Shown here: in pieces, positions 34,990 through 42,611 of the stretch
How positions within the stretch are numbered: position 1 is the first letter of the stretch
Layout: each line of letters starts with the position of its first letter
From: Clostridiales bacterium
GTDB taxonomy: Bacteria > Bacillota > Clostridia > Christensenellales > Aristaeellaceae
NCBI GenBank assembly: GCA_004556395.1
Contig: SFHK01000005.1
Location: 1 to 64,000, forward strand
Direction of reading: 5' to 3'
DNA length: 64,000 nt
Program-made: the position numbers and the translations under genes
The notes under the pieces: model-generated
The model's database searches: none
Told to the model about the DNA's origin: nothing
The model's input: only the letters and a program-made list of their open reading frames with translations

Positions 34990-37263
34990 TCAGAGCAGGT
35001 TCCTCTGAATCTTACCGGAGATGGTCTTGGGCAGCTCATCGCGGAACACGACGATGCGCGGGTACTTGTACGGCGCGGTGCGGTGCTTCACGTAGTCCTG
35101 AATTTCCTTCTTCAGCGCCTCGGTCGGCTCCTTGCCCTTCACCAGCACGATGGAGGCCTTGACCACCTGCCCGCGAATCTCGTCCGGCGCGGCGGACACG
35201 CCGCATTCCAGCACGTACGGAAGCTCCATGATGACGGACTCGATTTCGAACGGCCCGATGCGGTAGCCGGACGACTTGATCAGATCGTCCACGCGCCCCA
35301 CATACCAGTAATAGCCGTCCTCGTCGCGCCACGCCGTATCGCCGGTGTGGTACAGTCCCGCCGGGAAGTCGATATACGGCCTGCCGGTTTCGTTGTTGTA
35401 GTAGCCCAGCGTCAGACCGTTGGGCTTGCCGCCCTGCAGACGGACGACGATTTCGCCGGTCTCGCCGATGCCCACGCTCTTTCCGTCGTGATCCACAATA
35501 TCCACGTCGAAGCCCGGCACCGGCTTGCCCATCGAGCCGACCTTGGGCCGCATGCCCGCAAGGTTGGCGACGATCAGCGCCGTCTCGGTCTGGCCGAAGC
35601 CCTCCATCAGGCTGATGCCGGTCGCCTTGCGGAACTGATAGAACACCTCGGGATTCAGCGCCTCGCCCGCGATCGTCGCATGCTCGATCGACGAAAGATC
35701 GTACTTCGACAGATCCTCCTTGATCATGAAGCGATACATCGTCGGCGGCGCGCAGAACGTGGTAATGTTGTATTTCTTGAACAGCGGCAGGATGTCCGCC
35801 GCGCTGAAGCGGTCGAAGTCGTACACAAACGTGGCCGCCTCGCACATCCACTGTCCATACAGCTTGCCCCACAGCGCCTTGCCCCAGCCGGTATCGGAGA
35901 TCGTCAGGTGCAGGCCGTTCGGGTTCACGCAATGCCAGTATTTCGCCGTCACAAAGTGTCCCAGCGGATACTTGTAGGAGTGCGTCGCGATTTTGGGATA
36001 CCCGGTGGTACCGCTGGTGAACAGCATCAGCATCGGGTCGTCGCCGCCGGGCGCGTCCTCCGTGCGCGGGAAGCTGCTGGAAAACATGCGGTATTCCTCG
36101 TCGAAATTGCGCCAGCCCTCGCGGTGACCGTCCACCATGATGCGGTGCTCCACGGTGGGACTGTCCTTCATGGCCAGATCAATCTGCGCGGCGACCTCGC
36201 CCACGCCGGTCGCCACCACGCACTTCACGCCCGCGGCGTTGAAGCGATAGGTCAGGTCGTGCTCCACCAGCTGGTTCGTGGCCGGGATCGGAATCGCGCC
36301 CAGCTTGTGCAGACCCAGGATGCAGAACCAGAACTGATAGTGCCTGCGCAGGATCAGCATCACGCGGTCTCCCTTTTTGATGCCCAGCGACTTGAAGTAG
36401 TTCGCGGCGCGGCTGGAATCGCGCGAAATCTGCCGGAAGCTGAACCGACGCTCGTTTCCGAAGCGATCCAGATGCAGCATCGCCAGCTTGTCCGGCTTCT
36501 GCTTCGCCATCTCGTCCACAATGTCAAAGGCAAAGTTGAAGTTTTCGGTATTGTGGAACGAAAGCGACGTGACCAGACCCTTGTCGTCCTCCTGCGGCGT
36601 CACGAAGTTCTCATAGATCAGCTTTTCGGTCTGCTTGGCGGCGACGATGGTATCGCGCACCTCCAGCTCCTCGGTTTCGTCGCCGGGAAGCACCACCGCG
36701 CAGAACAGGCAGTCCGCGCCGTCCACAGCGATCATGCCGTGCGGCTTGGAGGAATCGTAGTAAATGCTGTCGCCCTCGTGCAGCACCTCGATGTGCTCAC
36801 CCACCTGCACCTTCAGAGAGCCGGAGAGAATCAGGTCGAATTCCTGTCCGCTGTGGCGCGTAAGATGAATCGGCCGCGACTGCTGCTCGGGTACATACTC
36901 GTATCGCACAAAATACGGCTCGGCAATCTTTCGCTTGAACAGCGGCGCGAGCGAACGAATTTCAAGCCCCGTCTCCTTCGCGGTGACCTCGCCCATGCCC
37001 TTGCGGGTGACGGTGTAGCCTGTCAGGCGGGCGGACTTGCCCTCCATCAGGTCGGTGATTTCAACGCCAAGCTCGAGGGCGCATTTATGGATGAACGTGA
37101 ACGGGAAATCCGTCTGGCCTTCCTCGTACAGGCGGTACATTTCCGGCGACACCTCGGTGCGCTGCGCCATTTCCTCCTGCGAGTACCCGGCGATTTCTCT
37201 CAGCTCGCGGATTCGAGCCGCCACCTCGTAGATTTTGCTGCTGGTAGAACCGAACGACTGCAT
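34990..37263 (-). CDS. XRE-cupin-acyl-CoA ligase fusion (Ile T-box unit)
   Basis: A 757-residue paralogue of the 32298-34613 protein with the same order: XRE helix-turn-helix (~8-62, IRELREIAGYSQEEMAQR), cupin (~110-185, RHSGQEFDLILSGSLKVQVG, PHGMIAVDGA) and MACS-type acyl-CoA ligase (FTSGTTGYPKIATH, GFGQTETA, GRVDDLIKSSGYRIGP, KTISGKIQRNLL). The ATG at 37263 is chosen because AGGAGG is nine bases upstream; the ATG three codons earlier touches the ribosome site. It is alone behind the Ile T-box, so activation of 2-methylbutyrate for isoleucine is the expected role. The two paralogues share long identical ligase segments, so duplication followed by T-box change is likely. Confidence 0.92.
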   Translation of the reverse strand: MQSFGSTSSKIYEVAARIRELREIAGYSQEEMAQRTEVSPEMYRLYEEGQTDFPFTFIHKCALELGVEITDLMEGKSARLTGYTVTRKGMGEVTAKETGLEIRSLAPLFKRKIAEPYFVRYEYVPEQQSRPIHLTRHSGQEFDLILSGSLKVQVGEHIEVLHEGDSIYYDSSKPHGMIAVDGADCLFCAVVLPGDETEELEVRDTIVAAKQTEKLIYENFVTPQEDDKGLVTSLSFHNTENFNFAFDIVDEMAKQKPDKLAMLHLDRFGNERRFSFRQISRDSSRAANYFKSLGIKKGDRVMLILRRHYQFWFCILGLHKLGAIPIPATNQLVEHDLTYRFNAAGVKCVVATGVGEVAAQIDLAMKDSPTVEHRIMVDGHREGWRNFDEEYRMFSSSFPRTEDAPGGDDPMLMLFTSGTTGYPKIATHSYKYPLGHFVTAKYWHCVNPNGLHLTISDTGWGKALWGKLYGQWMCEAATFVYDFDRFSAADILPLFKKYNITTFCAPPTMYRFMIKEDLSKYDLSSIEHATIAGEALNPEVFYQFRKATGISLMEGFGQTETALIVANLAGMRPKVGSMGKPVPGFDVDIVDHDGKSVGIGETGEIVVRLQGGKPNGLTLGYYNNETGRPYIDFPAGLYHTGDTAWRDEDGYYWYVGRVDDLIKSSGYRIGPFEIESVIMELPYVLECGVSAAPDEIRGQVVKASIVLVKGKEPTEALKKEIQDYVKHRTAPYKYPRIVVFRDELPKTISGKIQRNLL

Positions 37264-37542
37264 GACACACATCCTCCTTTCGCATAAAAAAACGCCTCAA
37301 GGAATTTCTTCCTTGAGGCGGAATAAACCCGTGGTACCACTCAAATTGCGCTTTCGCGCCGCTCAGCAGGCTCTGACAAGCCCTGCGCCCGTAACGCTGC
37401 GCCTGCGGGAAGCGGCTACTGAAGCTTCACCCTTCCAGCTCGGGAGTGATGGGTTCCCGGACGCAGGCTCACACCGGCTTTCACCAACCGCCGGCTCTCT
37501 GTGGAAAGCGCGCGACCAACCGTCTCCGTCATCGCTGTTCTG
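37264..37542 (-). ncRNA. T-box riboswitch leader, specifier AUC (Ile)
   Basis: Apical motif AGAGAGCCGGCGGTTGG and T-box sequence GAGTGGTACCACGGG (37328-37342) are present. The alignment reads ATC-A-CTCC-CGAG with specifier ATC at 37448-37450. The Stem I base helix pairs GGAG (complement of 37524-37527) with CUCC. The bulge base U fits discriminator A. Confidence 0.9.
37286..37320 (-). terminator. Conditional terminator of the Ile T-box
   Basis: CGCCTCAAGGAA pairs with TTCCTTGAGGCG around GAAA, followed by seven T. Confidence 0.92.
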
Positions 37543-37548
37543 GCGTGA

Positions 37549-37577
37549 ATGATACCACGTTCCCCGCCGCCTGTCAA
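37549..37577 (-). promoter_or_regulatory. Promoter of the Ile T-box unit
   Basis: TTGACA (37572-37577), 17-base spacer, TATCAT (37549-37554). An inverted repeat AAACCGCG/CGCGGTTT (37583-37590 and 37613-37620) lies just upstream and may be an operator. Confidence 0.8.
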
Positions 37578-37702
37578 CACCGAAACCGCGAATGTCCAAA
37601 GAATTAACGCGCCGCGGTTTCTTTACGGTGCCACCGCATAAATGAGGTGGTGACTTTACCCGTTTTTCGCGGTTTTCTGCGAAGAACGCCCCGCAATCCC
37701 CC

Positions 37703-37730
37703 TTGCATTTCGCGCGGCGGATGCTATAAT
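37703..37730 (+). promoter_or_regulatory. Promoter of the phosphotransferase gene
   Basis: TTGCAT (37703-37708), 16-base spacer, TATAAT (37725-37730). It diverges from the Ile T-box unit. Confidence 0.6.
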
Positions 37731-37772
37731 CTATAATGAATCTTTTTGAAATGGCGGAAACGGAGGCGAAGG

Positions 37773-38636
37773 ATGCTGAATTCCCTGCAAAACGAGCTGA
37801 CCCGTCTGGGCGTTTCCTGTGACGCGCCCGCGATCATCCGAAGCCAGAACGGCGTTACCGTCGCGCGCGTTTCGAATGGCGGCGAATCCTGCATTCTCAA
37901 ATTCTTTGAGCGCCCCGAATTCCGCCGCGAAATCGAGGCCTACCGTCTGCTGGGCTCGCTCGGCGTTCCGACCATTCGCGTACTCGCGCACACGGATTCC
38001 GCGCTGCTTTTGGAGGATCTTTCCGCAAGTCCCCGCTGGCGGCTCGCCGAAGCCGGAGATATGGCCGACTGCGAACTCGCGGAGCGGCTGGCCGAATGGT
38101 ACGTCTGCCTGCACGCGCGCGGGCGCGAATATGTACGTGCGCACGGCGGCGGCCTGTACGACGAAACGGACGCCTTCACGCGGGAAAACCTCGCCCTCGC
38201 GCGGGAAAAGACCGACACGCACGCGCTGCCCATATGGGACGCGCTGGAACGCCGGTATGACGACCTCCGCGCCCGGCTCGACCGCGCAGAGCGAACGCTG
38301 ACCTACAACGACTTTTACTACACCAACATGGCCGTCGCCAGAGACCGAAGCGCCGTCTGCATGTTCGACTACAACCTGCTTGGCAAGGGCTTCGCGAGTT
38401 CCGACCTTTCAAACGTCACCTCGTCGCTCTCGAAGGAAGCGGGCGAAGTCTTCCTGCGCGCCTACGACCGGCCGATCGATCCGGCGGAACGAGCGCTGAA
38501 CGACGTGATGAGCGTGCTCGTCGGGCTGATTTTCGCCTGCCAGCGCGAACACTTCCCCAGCTGGGGAAACGCGTGTCTGGCCGAGCTGCAAAACGGATTC
38601 GAGGAAAAAATCGCCCGTCTCTGCGACCATGCGTAA
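37773..38636 (+). CDS. Aminoglycoside phosphotransferase-fold kinase
   Basis: A 287-residue protein with the eukaryotic-like kinase fold of the APH/choline kinase group. It has SCILKFFERPEFRREIEAYRLL (Lys and Glu of the N lobe), the catalytic loop TYNDFYYTNMAV (Brenner-type motif with Asn in place of the usual His before Asp) and CMFDYNLLGKG (metal-binding Asp). Substrate unknown; a drug, a sugar or another small hydroxyl compound is possible. The ATG at 37773 has GGAGG six bases upstream; a longer frame from a TTG at 37746 is less likely. Confidence 0.82.
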   Translation: MLNSLQNELTRLGVSCDAPAIIRSQNGVTVARVSNGGESCILKFFERPEFRREIEAYRLLGSLGVPTIRVLAHTDSALLLEDLSASPRWRLAEAGDMADCELAERLAEWYVCLHARGREYVRAHGGGLYDETDAFTRENLALAREKTDTHALPIWDALERRYDDLRARLDRAERTLTYNDFYYTNMAVARDRSAVCMFDYNLLGKGFASSDLSNVTSSLSKEAGEVFLRAYDRPIDPAERALNDVMSVLVGLIFACQREHFPSWGNACLAELQNGFEEKIARLCDHA

Positions 38637-38655
38637 CGAACCGGGAGGCATTTCC

Positions 38656-39447
38656 ATGTACACCATCTTTGATGCGCACGCGCACATCTACCCCGAAAAA
38701 ATCGCTGTCAAGGCGGCGCACGCCATCGGCGACTTCTACGATATTCCCATGAAATACGACGGCACCGTCGAGCATCTGCTCGCGCTGGGCGACGAGTTCG
38801 GCGTGCAGAAATTTCTCGTTCACTCGGTGGCCACGGTCGAGCATCAGGTCACGCGCATCAACGACTTTATCATCGCCGAATGCCGCGCGCACCCGGAGCG
38901 CTTCATCGGCTTCGCCACGCTGCACCCGGACTTCGAAAACCCCTTTGATGAGCTGAACCGTGTGAAGGCGGAGGGGCTGCGCGGTGTGAAGCTGCACCCC
39001 GATTTTCAGAAATTCGAGATCAGCGACCCCGTCATGGACGAGGCCTACGAGGCCATGGCGCAGCTGAACCTGCCGGTTCTGTTTCACACCGGCGACCGGC
39101 GCTATCACTTTTCGTCGCCGTCGCACATTCCGGTCATTCGCCGCAGGCATCCGCACCTGAAGATCATCTGCGCGCATTTCGGCGGCTACACCGAATGGGA
39201 CGAAGCCGAAAAATGCCTGAAGGGCGAGGATATCTGGGTGGATTCGTCCAGCTCGTTCTTCGCGCTGGGCGTGGAGCGCGTGCGGCACCTGATCAGCCTG
39301 TACGGCGAAGAGCGCGTGCTGTTCGGCAGCGACTACCCAATGTGGAGCGTCGGCGACGAGATTCAGAACATTCTGTCGCTGAACCTGCCCGCGCGCGTGA
39401 ACGAACAGATTTTCTCCGGAAATCTTTCCAAGCTTCTGAACCTGTAA
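38656..39447 (+). CDS. Amidohydrolase (metal-dependent, amidohydrolase-2 type)
   Basis: A 263-residue TIM-barrel hydrolase. Metal ligands: DAHAHIY at the N terminus, GVKLHPDFQ, LFHTGDRR, CAHFGG and FGSDYPMW near the end. The family includes hydrolases and decarboxylases of ring compounds, so the substrate is uncertain. GGGAGG precedes the ATG; it lies 19 bases behind the kinase gene and is probably co-transcribed. Confidence 0.85.
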   Translation: MYTIFDAHAHIYPEKIAVKAAHAIGDFYDIPMKYDGTVEHLLALGDEFGVQKFLVHSVATVEHQVTRINDFIIAECRAHPERFIGFATLHPDFENPFDELNRVKAEGLRGVKLHPDFQKFEISDPVMDEAYEAMAQLNLPVLFHTGDRRYHFSSPSHIPVIRRRHPHLKIICAHFGGYTEWDEAEKCLKGEDIWVDSSSSFFALGVERVRHLISLYGEERVLFGSDYPMWSVGDEIQNILSLNLPARVNEQIFSGNLSKLLNL

Positions 39448-39500
39448 CGCGATACCTGCCCTGAAAACCGGGCATGATTATTAGCATGGAGGTTGTATCT

Positions 39501-40247
39501 ATGAGACTGAAGGACAAGGTTGCCATCATCACAGGCGGAAGCCGCGGCATCGGCTATGCCACGGTCGAAAAGTTCCTGAACGAGGGCGCGAAGGTCATCC
39601 TGACGGCGAGCTCCCCCGCCACCGCGGCCAAGGCCGTTGCGAAGCTGAAGGAACAGTACCCCGACGCGCCCGTCGAGGGCATCAGCCCGAACCTGACCAG
39701 CTTGGAATCCGTGAAGGAAGCCTTTGACGACATCCTTGCCCGCTATGGCCGCATCGACATCCTGATCAACAACGCCGGTGTTTCCGAGAGCACCCCGCTC
39801 ACGCAATACACCGAGGAGACCTACGACAAGGTGATGGATCTGAACGTGAAGGGCGTGTTCACCGCCACGCGCGCGGCCGTTGACTGCATGATTCAGCAGG
39901 GCGGCGGCGTTATCCTCAACACCTCCTCCATGGTCAGCATCTCCGGCCAGCCCGCCGGCTTCGCGTATCCCGCGTCCAAGTTCGCGGTCAACGGCATGAC
40001 GATTTCGCTCGCGCGCGAGCTGGGCCCCAAGGGCATCCGCGTGAACGCCGTCGCCCCCGGCATCACGGAGACGGACATGATGAAGGCCGTTCCGAAGAGC
40101 GTGATCGAACCCATGGTCGCCCGCATCCCGCTGCGCCGCATGGGACAGCCCGAGGACATCGCCAACGCCTTCGCGTTCCTCGCCTCCGATGAAGCCTCCT
40201 ACATCACCGGCGTCATCCTGAGCGTGGACGGCATGGCGAGAAGCTGA
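39501..40247 (+). CDS. Short-chain dehydrogenase/reductase
   Basis: A 248-residue classical SDR. The NAD(P) site is TGGSRGIGYATVE; NNAG, the catalytic Ser of NTSSMVSISG and YPASK are all present, and the ending ITGVILSVDGMARS is typical. It is close to FabG and sugar-alcohol dehydrogenases; the substrate is not clear. The ATG at 39501 has GGAGG eight bases upstream. Third gene of the forward cluster. Confidence 0.88.
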   Translation: MRLKDKVAIITGGSRGIGYATVEKFLNEGAKVILTASSPATAAKAVAKLKEQYPDAPVEGISPNLTSLESVKEAFDDILARYGRIDILINNAGVSESTPLTQYTEETYDKVMDLNVKGVFTATRAAVDCMIQQGGGVILNTSSMVSISGQPAGFAYPASKFAVNGMTISLARELGPKGIRVNAVAPGITETDMMKAVPKSVIEPMVARIPLRRMGQPEDIANAFAFLASDEASYITGVILSVDGMARS

Positions 40248-40263
40248 CTGCACCTATACCATA

Positions 40264-40424
40264 AGGCAACGCCGCACAATTCTGCGGCGCGTCGGGCGAC
40301 GTCTTTTCCGTCATCTGATGCATGCGGATTTCTCAATTTGCCTCCAGCAAACCTTCGAAACTCGCATTGCATATGACGAAAAATCCATTCACCGGCCGGC
40401 CGTCTCATTTGTGCGGCGTTGCCC
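40264..40424. mobile_element. MITE-like element with TA target duplication
   Basis: A 161-base element with 16-base terminal inverted repeats (AGGCAACGCCGCACAA left; TTGTGCGGCGTTGCCC right, one mismatch). TA dinucleotides flank both ends (40262-40263 and 40425-40426). The interior is also partly self-complementary: TTTTCCGTCAT and GATGCATGC on the left face ATGACGAAAAA and GCATTGCAT on the right, so the whole could fold as one hairpin. No gene is inside. Size and TA duplication fit a non-autonomous element moved by an IS630/mariner-type transposase. Confidence 0.65.
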
Positions 40425-40425
40425 T

Positions 40426-40465
40426 AAAAAACCAAGGGGGCGTCTCGCAAGGCGAGATGCCCCCC
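40426..40465 (-). terminator. Terminator of the sugar ABC operon
   Basis: Minus strand GGGGGGCATCTCGCC pairs with GCGAGACGCCCCC, followed by TTGGTTTTTT. The MITE-like element starts directly behind it. Confidence 0.85.
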
Positions 40466-40480
40466 TAAATGTCAAATCGA

Positions 40481-41539
40481 TCAATCGTAAACCAGCATGG
40501 AGATCATTTCGTCGTCGATATTCTCGGCGGTGTACCACTGCGCGCCGGTATCCACGTCGTGCACTTCCTCGCCGTTGGCAGCCTTCACAGCCAGCTCAAC
40601 CGCGTAATAGCCGATCATGTAGGGATCCTGCGTGACGGAGCCGATGAACCAGCCGTTGCGAACGGCGTTCTTCTGGCTGGCGCCCGCGTCGAAGCCCGCG
40701 ACCATCAGGCCGTCATAGCGACCGCCCTTGGCGAGGTCGGAGCCGTCGGCCGTGGCGGAGAGGAAGCCGGTAACGGCGTTCTCATTGGAGAGGAACACGG
40801 CCTTCAGACCGTCAAGGTTCAGAACGGCGTTCGAGGTGCTGACCAGATCGGTGACCTGCGTGGTGGCGGAAACCTGAACGTTGATGATCACGCCCGCGTC
40901 CTTCACTTCGTTCTTCCAGAGGTCGTGGCCGGTCACGGACACGGTGTTGTGCGCGCCCGCCAGCTCGGTCATCCTGTTGACGAAGCCGGTCGTGCGTCCG
41001 ACGATGGAGGCGGAAACGGCTTCCTGAGAGATAACGCCGATGACCACAGGCTTGTCAGCCGTCGCGGCCTTGAGCATATCGACAAAGCCTTCCTGCTCCA
41101 TCAGCTTATCGGCGGCGAGCGCCGCGGCGTTTTCATTGTTGGTGGAAGCGGTCGCCTTGATCGCGCCTTCGGGCGCGTTCGGCACGCCGGAGTCAAAGCC
41201 GATGACCGGGATGCCCTTTTCGATGCACTCCTGCAGCTCGCTCATAACCGCGTCCGTGGACAGAGCCGCCAGCGCAAGCGCCTTCGGCTTCTTCGCCATT
41301 TCGGACTTGAGCATTTCTACCTGAACGTCAACGTCGGTTTCGGAAGCGGGGCCGTCGAAGTAGATGTCCACATTGTAATCCTGAGCGGCCTTCTGCGCGC
41401 CGGCGTAGACGGTCTGCCAGAACTGGTGCTGGAAGCCCTTCGATACCACGGGGATGTAGAGCTTCTCATCCGCAATAGCGCCGGCGCACATCGCCAGTAC
41501 CATCAGGAAGGCCAGCAGGATCGCAAGAGTTTTTTTCAT
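40481..41539 (-). CDS. Sugar ABC transporter substrate-binding protein (RbsB-like)
   Basis: A 352-residue exported binding protein of the ribose/galactose type (periplasmic-binding domain). It has a signal peptide (KKTLAILLAFLMVLAMCAGA), the start of the mature domain KLYIPVVSKGFQHQFWQTV, IPVIGFDSGVPN and SVTQDPYMIGYYAVELA. A Cys after the hydrophobic core might be lipidated, but Met at -1 is unusual. A small hairpin (CCGGG/CCCGG) lies between this gene and the permease and may protect the mRNA. The ligand is probably a monosaccharide; identity unknown. Confidence 0.92.
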   Translation of the reverse strand: MKKTLAILLAFLMVLAMCAGAIADEKLYIPVVSKGFQHQFWQTVYAGAQKAAQDYNVDIYFDGPASETDVDVQVEMLKSEMAKKPKALALAALSTDAVMSELQECIEKGIPVIGFDSGVPNAPEGAIKATASTNNENAAALAADKLMEQEGFVDMLKAATADKPVVIGVISQEAVSASIVGRTTGFVNRMTELAGAHNTVSVTGHDLWKNEVKDAGVIINVQVSATTQVTDLVSTSNAVLNLDGLKAVFLSNENAVTGFLSATADGSDLAKGGRYDGLMVAGFDAGASQKNAVRNGWFIGSVTQDPYMIGYYAVELAVKAANGEEVHDVDTGAQWYTAENIDDEMISMLVYD

Positions 41540-41606
41540 GTTGGGGTTCCTCCTTTTCTTAATTGGGGGTTTCTATTCTCACCGGGACGCGCCCGGAAGG
41601 AGACGA

Positions 41607-42608
41607 TCAGTTTTTGCGAACCCGGGACGCCGCGCGGATTCTGGCCTGATCCAGAAGCACCGCGCCGATAACGACCACGCCGGTAAAGAACGTCTGCCAC
41701 TGCGACTGGAGACCGATGGACGGAAGGCCGTTCTTGAGCACGGACATGATGAACACGCCGATCATCGTGCCGATGATCGATCCGGAGCCGCCCGCCATGG
41801 ACGTGCCGCCGATGATCACGGCGGTAATGCCGTTCATTTCCAGTCCGTTGCCCGTTCCGGGAATGACCGTCGTGTAGCACGCCGCGTAAAAGATGCCCGC
41901 GATCGCGCAGAACAGCCCGCAAACGGTGTAAATCAGAATCTTCCAGTTATCCGTCTTGACGCCGGACAGGCGGGCCGCTTCCTCGTTCGAGCCGATCGCC
42001 AGCGCGTACCGCCCGAACTTTGTTTTGCTCAGAAGGAAAATCGCGATAAAGAACGCCGCGAACAGGTATACCGCGCCAATCGGGAAACCCTTGATTCCCA
42101 GCAGGTCGCAGCGGTAGAACGCCTTTTTGAACCATTCGTTGGCCGTGCCGATGGTCGGGAATCGCTGCGTCTGAACATTGGTAATAATGGAGCCGAGACC
42201 CAGCGTGACCATCTGCGTTCCGAGCGTCGCGATAAACGGCGGGAGCTTGAATTTCGCGATCATCACGCCATTCAAAAGACCGAACAGTGTGCCCACCGCC
42301 ACGCTCAGCAGAAGACCCGTCCACAGCGGCAATCCCCATTTGCTAAAGGCGTAGCAGCCGATCAGCGCCGAGCACATCATGTTCGATCCCAGAGAGAGGT
42401 CAATGCCGCCGGAAATGATTACGAACGTCACGCCGAAGGCCATGAAGCCCACATAATACGACGACTCGAGAATGGTCTTCAGGGTATACACATCGAAGAA
42501 GTTCTTTCCAAACACGGAAAAGAACACATAGAGGATTACCAGCGCCACCGGCGCGAGGAGCGCCTGAAGGTTCAGCTTCTTATTGTTTTTTCTGTTGATA
42601 TTTTCCAT
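41607..42608 (-). CDS. Sugar ABC transporter permease (RbsC-like)
   Basis: A 333-residue membrane protein with about eight to ten helices. SGGIDLSLGSNMM and GLLNGVMIAKFKLPPFIATLG are signatures of RbsC/XylH-type permeases; GGTSMAGGSGSIIGTMIG is near the end. Start is 3 bases behind the ATPase stop. Confidence 0.94.
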   Translation of the reverse strand: MENINRKNNKKLNLQALLAPVALVILYVFFSVFGKNFFDVYTLKTILESSYYVGFMAFGVTFVIISGGIDLSLGSNMMCSALIGCYAFSKWGLPLWTGLLLSVAVGTLFGLLNGVMIAKFKLPPFIATLGTQMVTLGLGSIITNVQTQRFPTIGTANEWFKKAFYRCDLLGIKGFPIGAVYLFAAFFIAIFLLSKTKFGRYALAIGSNEEAARLSGVKTDNWKILIYTVCGLFCAIAGIFYAACYTTVIPGTGNGLEMNGITAVIIGGTSMAGGSGSIIGTMIGVFIMSVLKNGLPSIGLQSQWQTFFTGVVVIGAVLLDQARIRAASRVRKN

Positions 42609-42611
42609 GGT

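Noticed and set aside
31938..37542. Idea that the T-box leaders belong to aminoacyl-tRNA synthetase genes
   Set aside because: No synthetase gene follows any of them; the downstream genes start within normal leader distance and encode a LeuA-like protein and acyl-CoA ligases.
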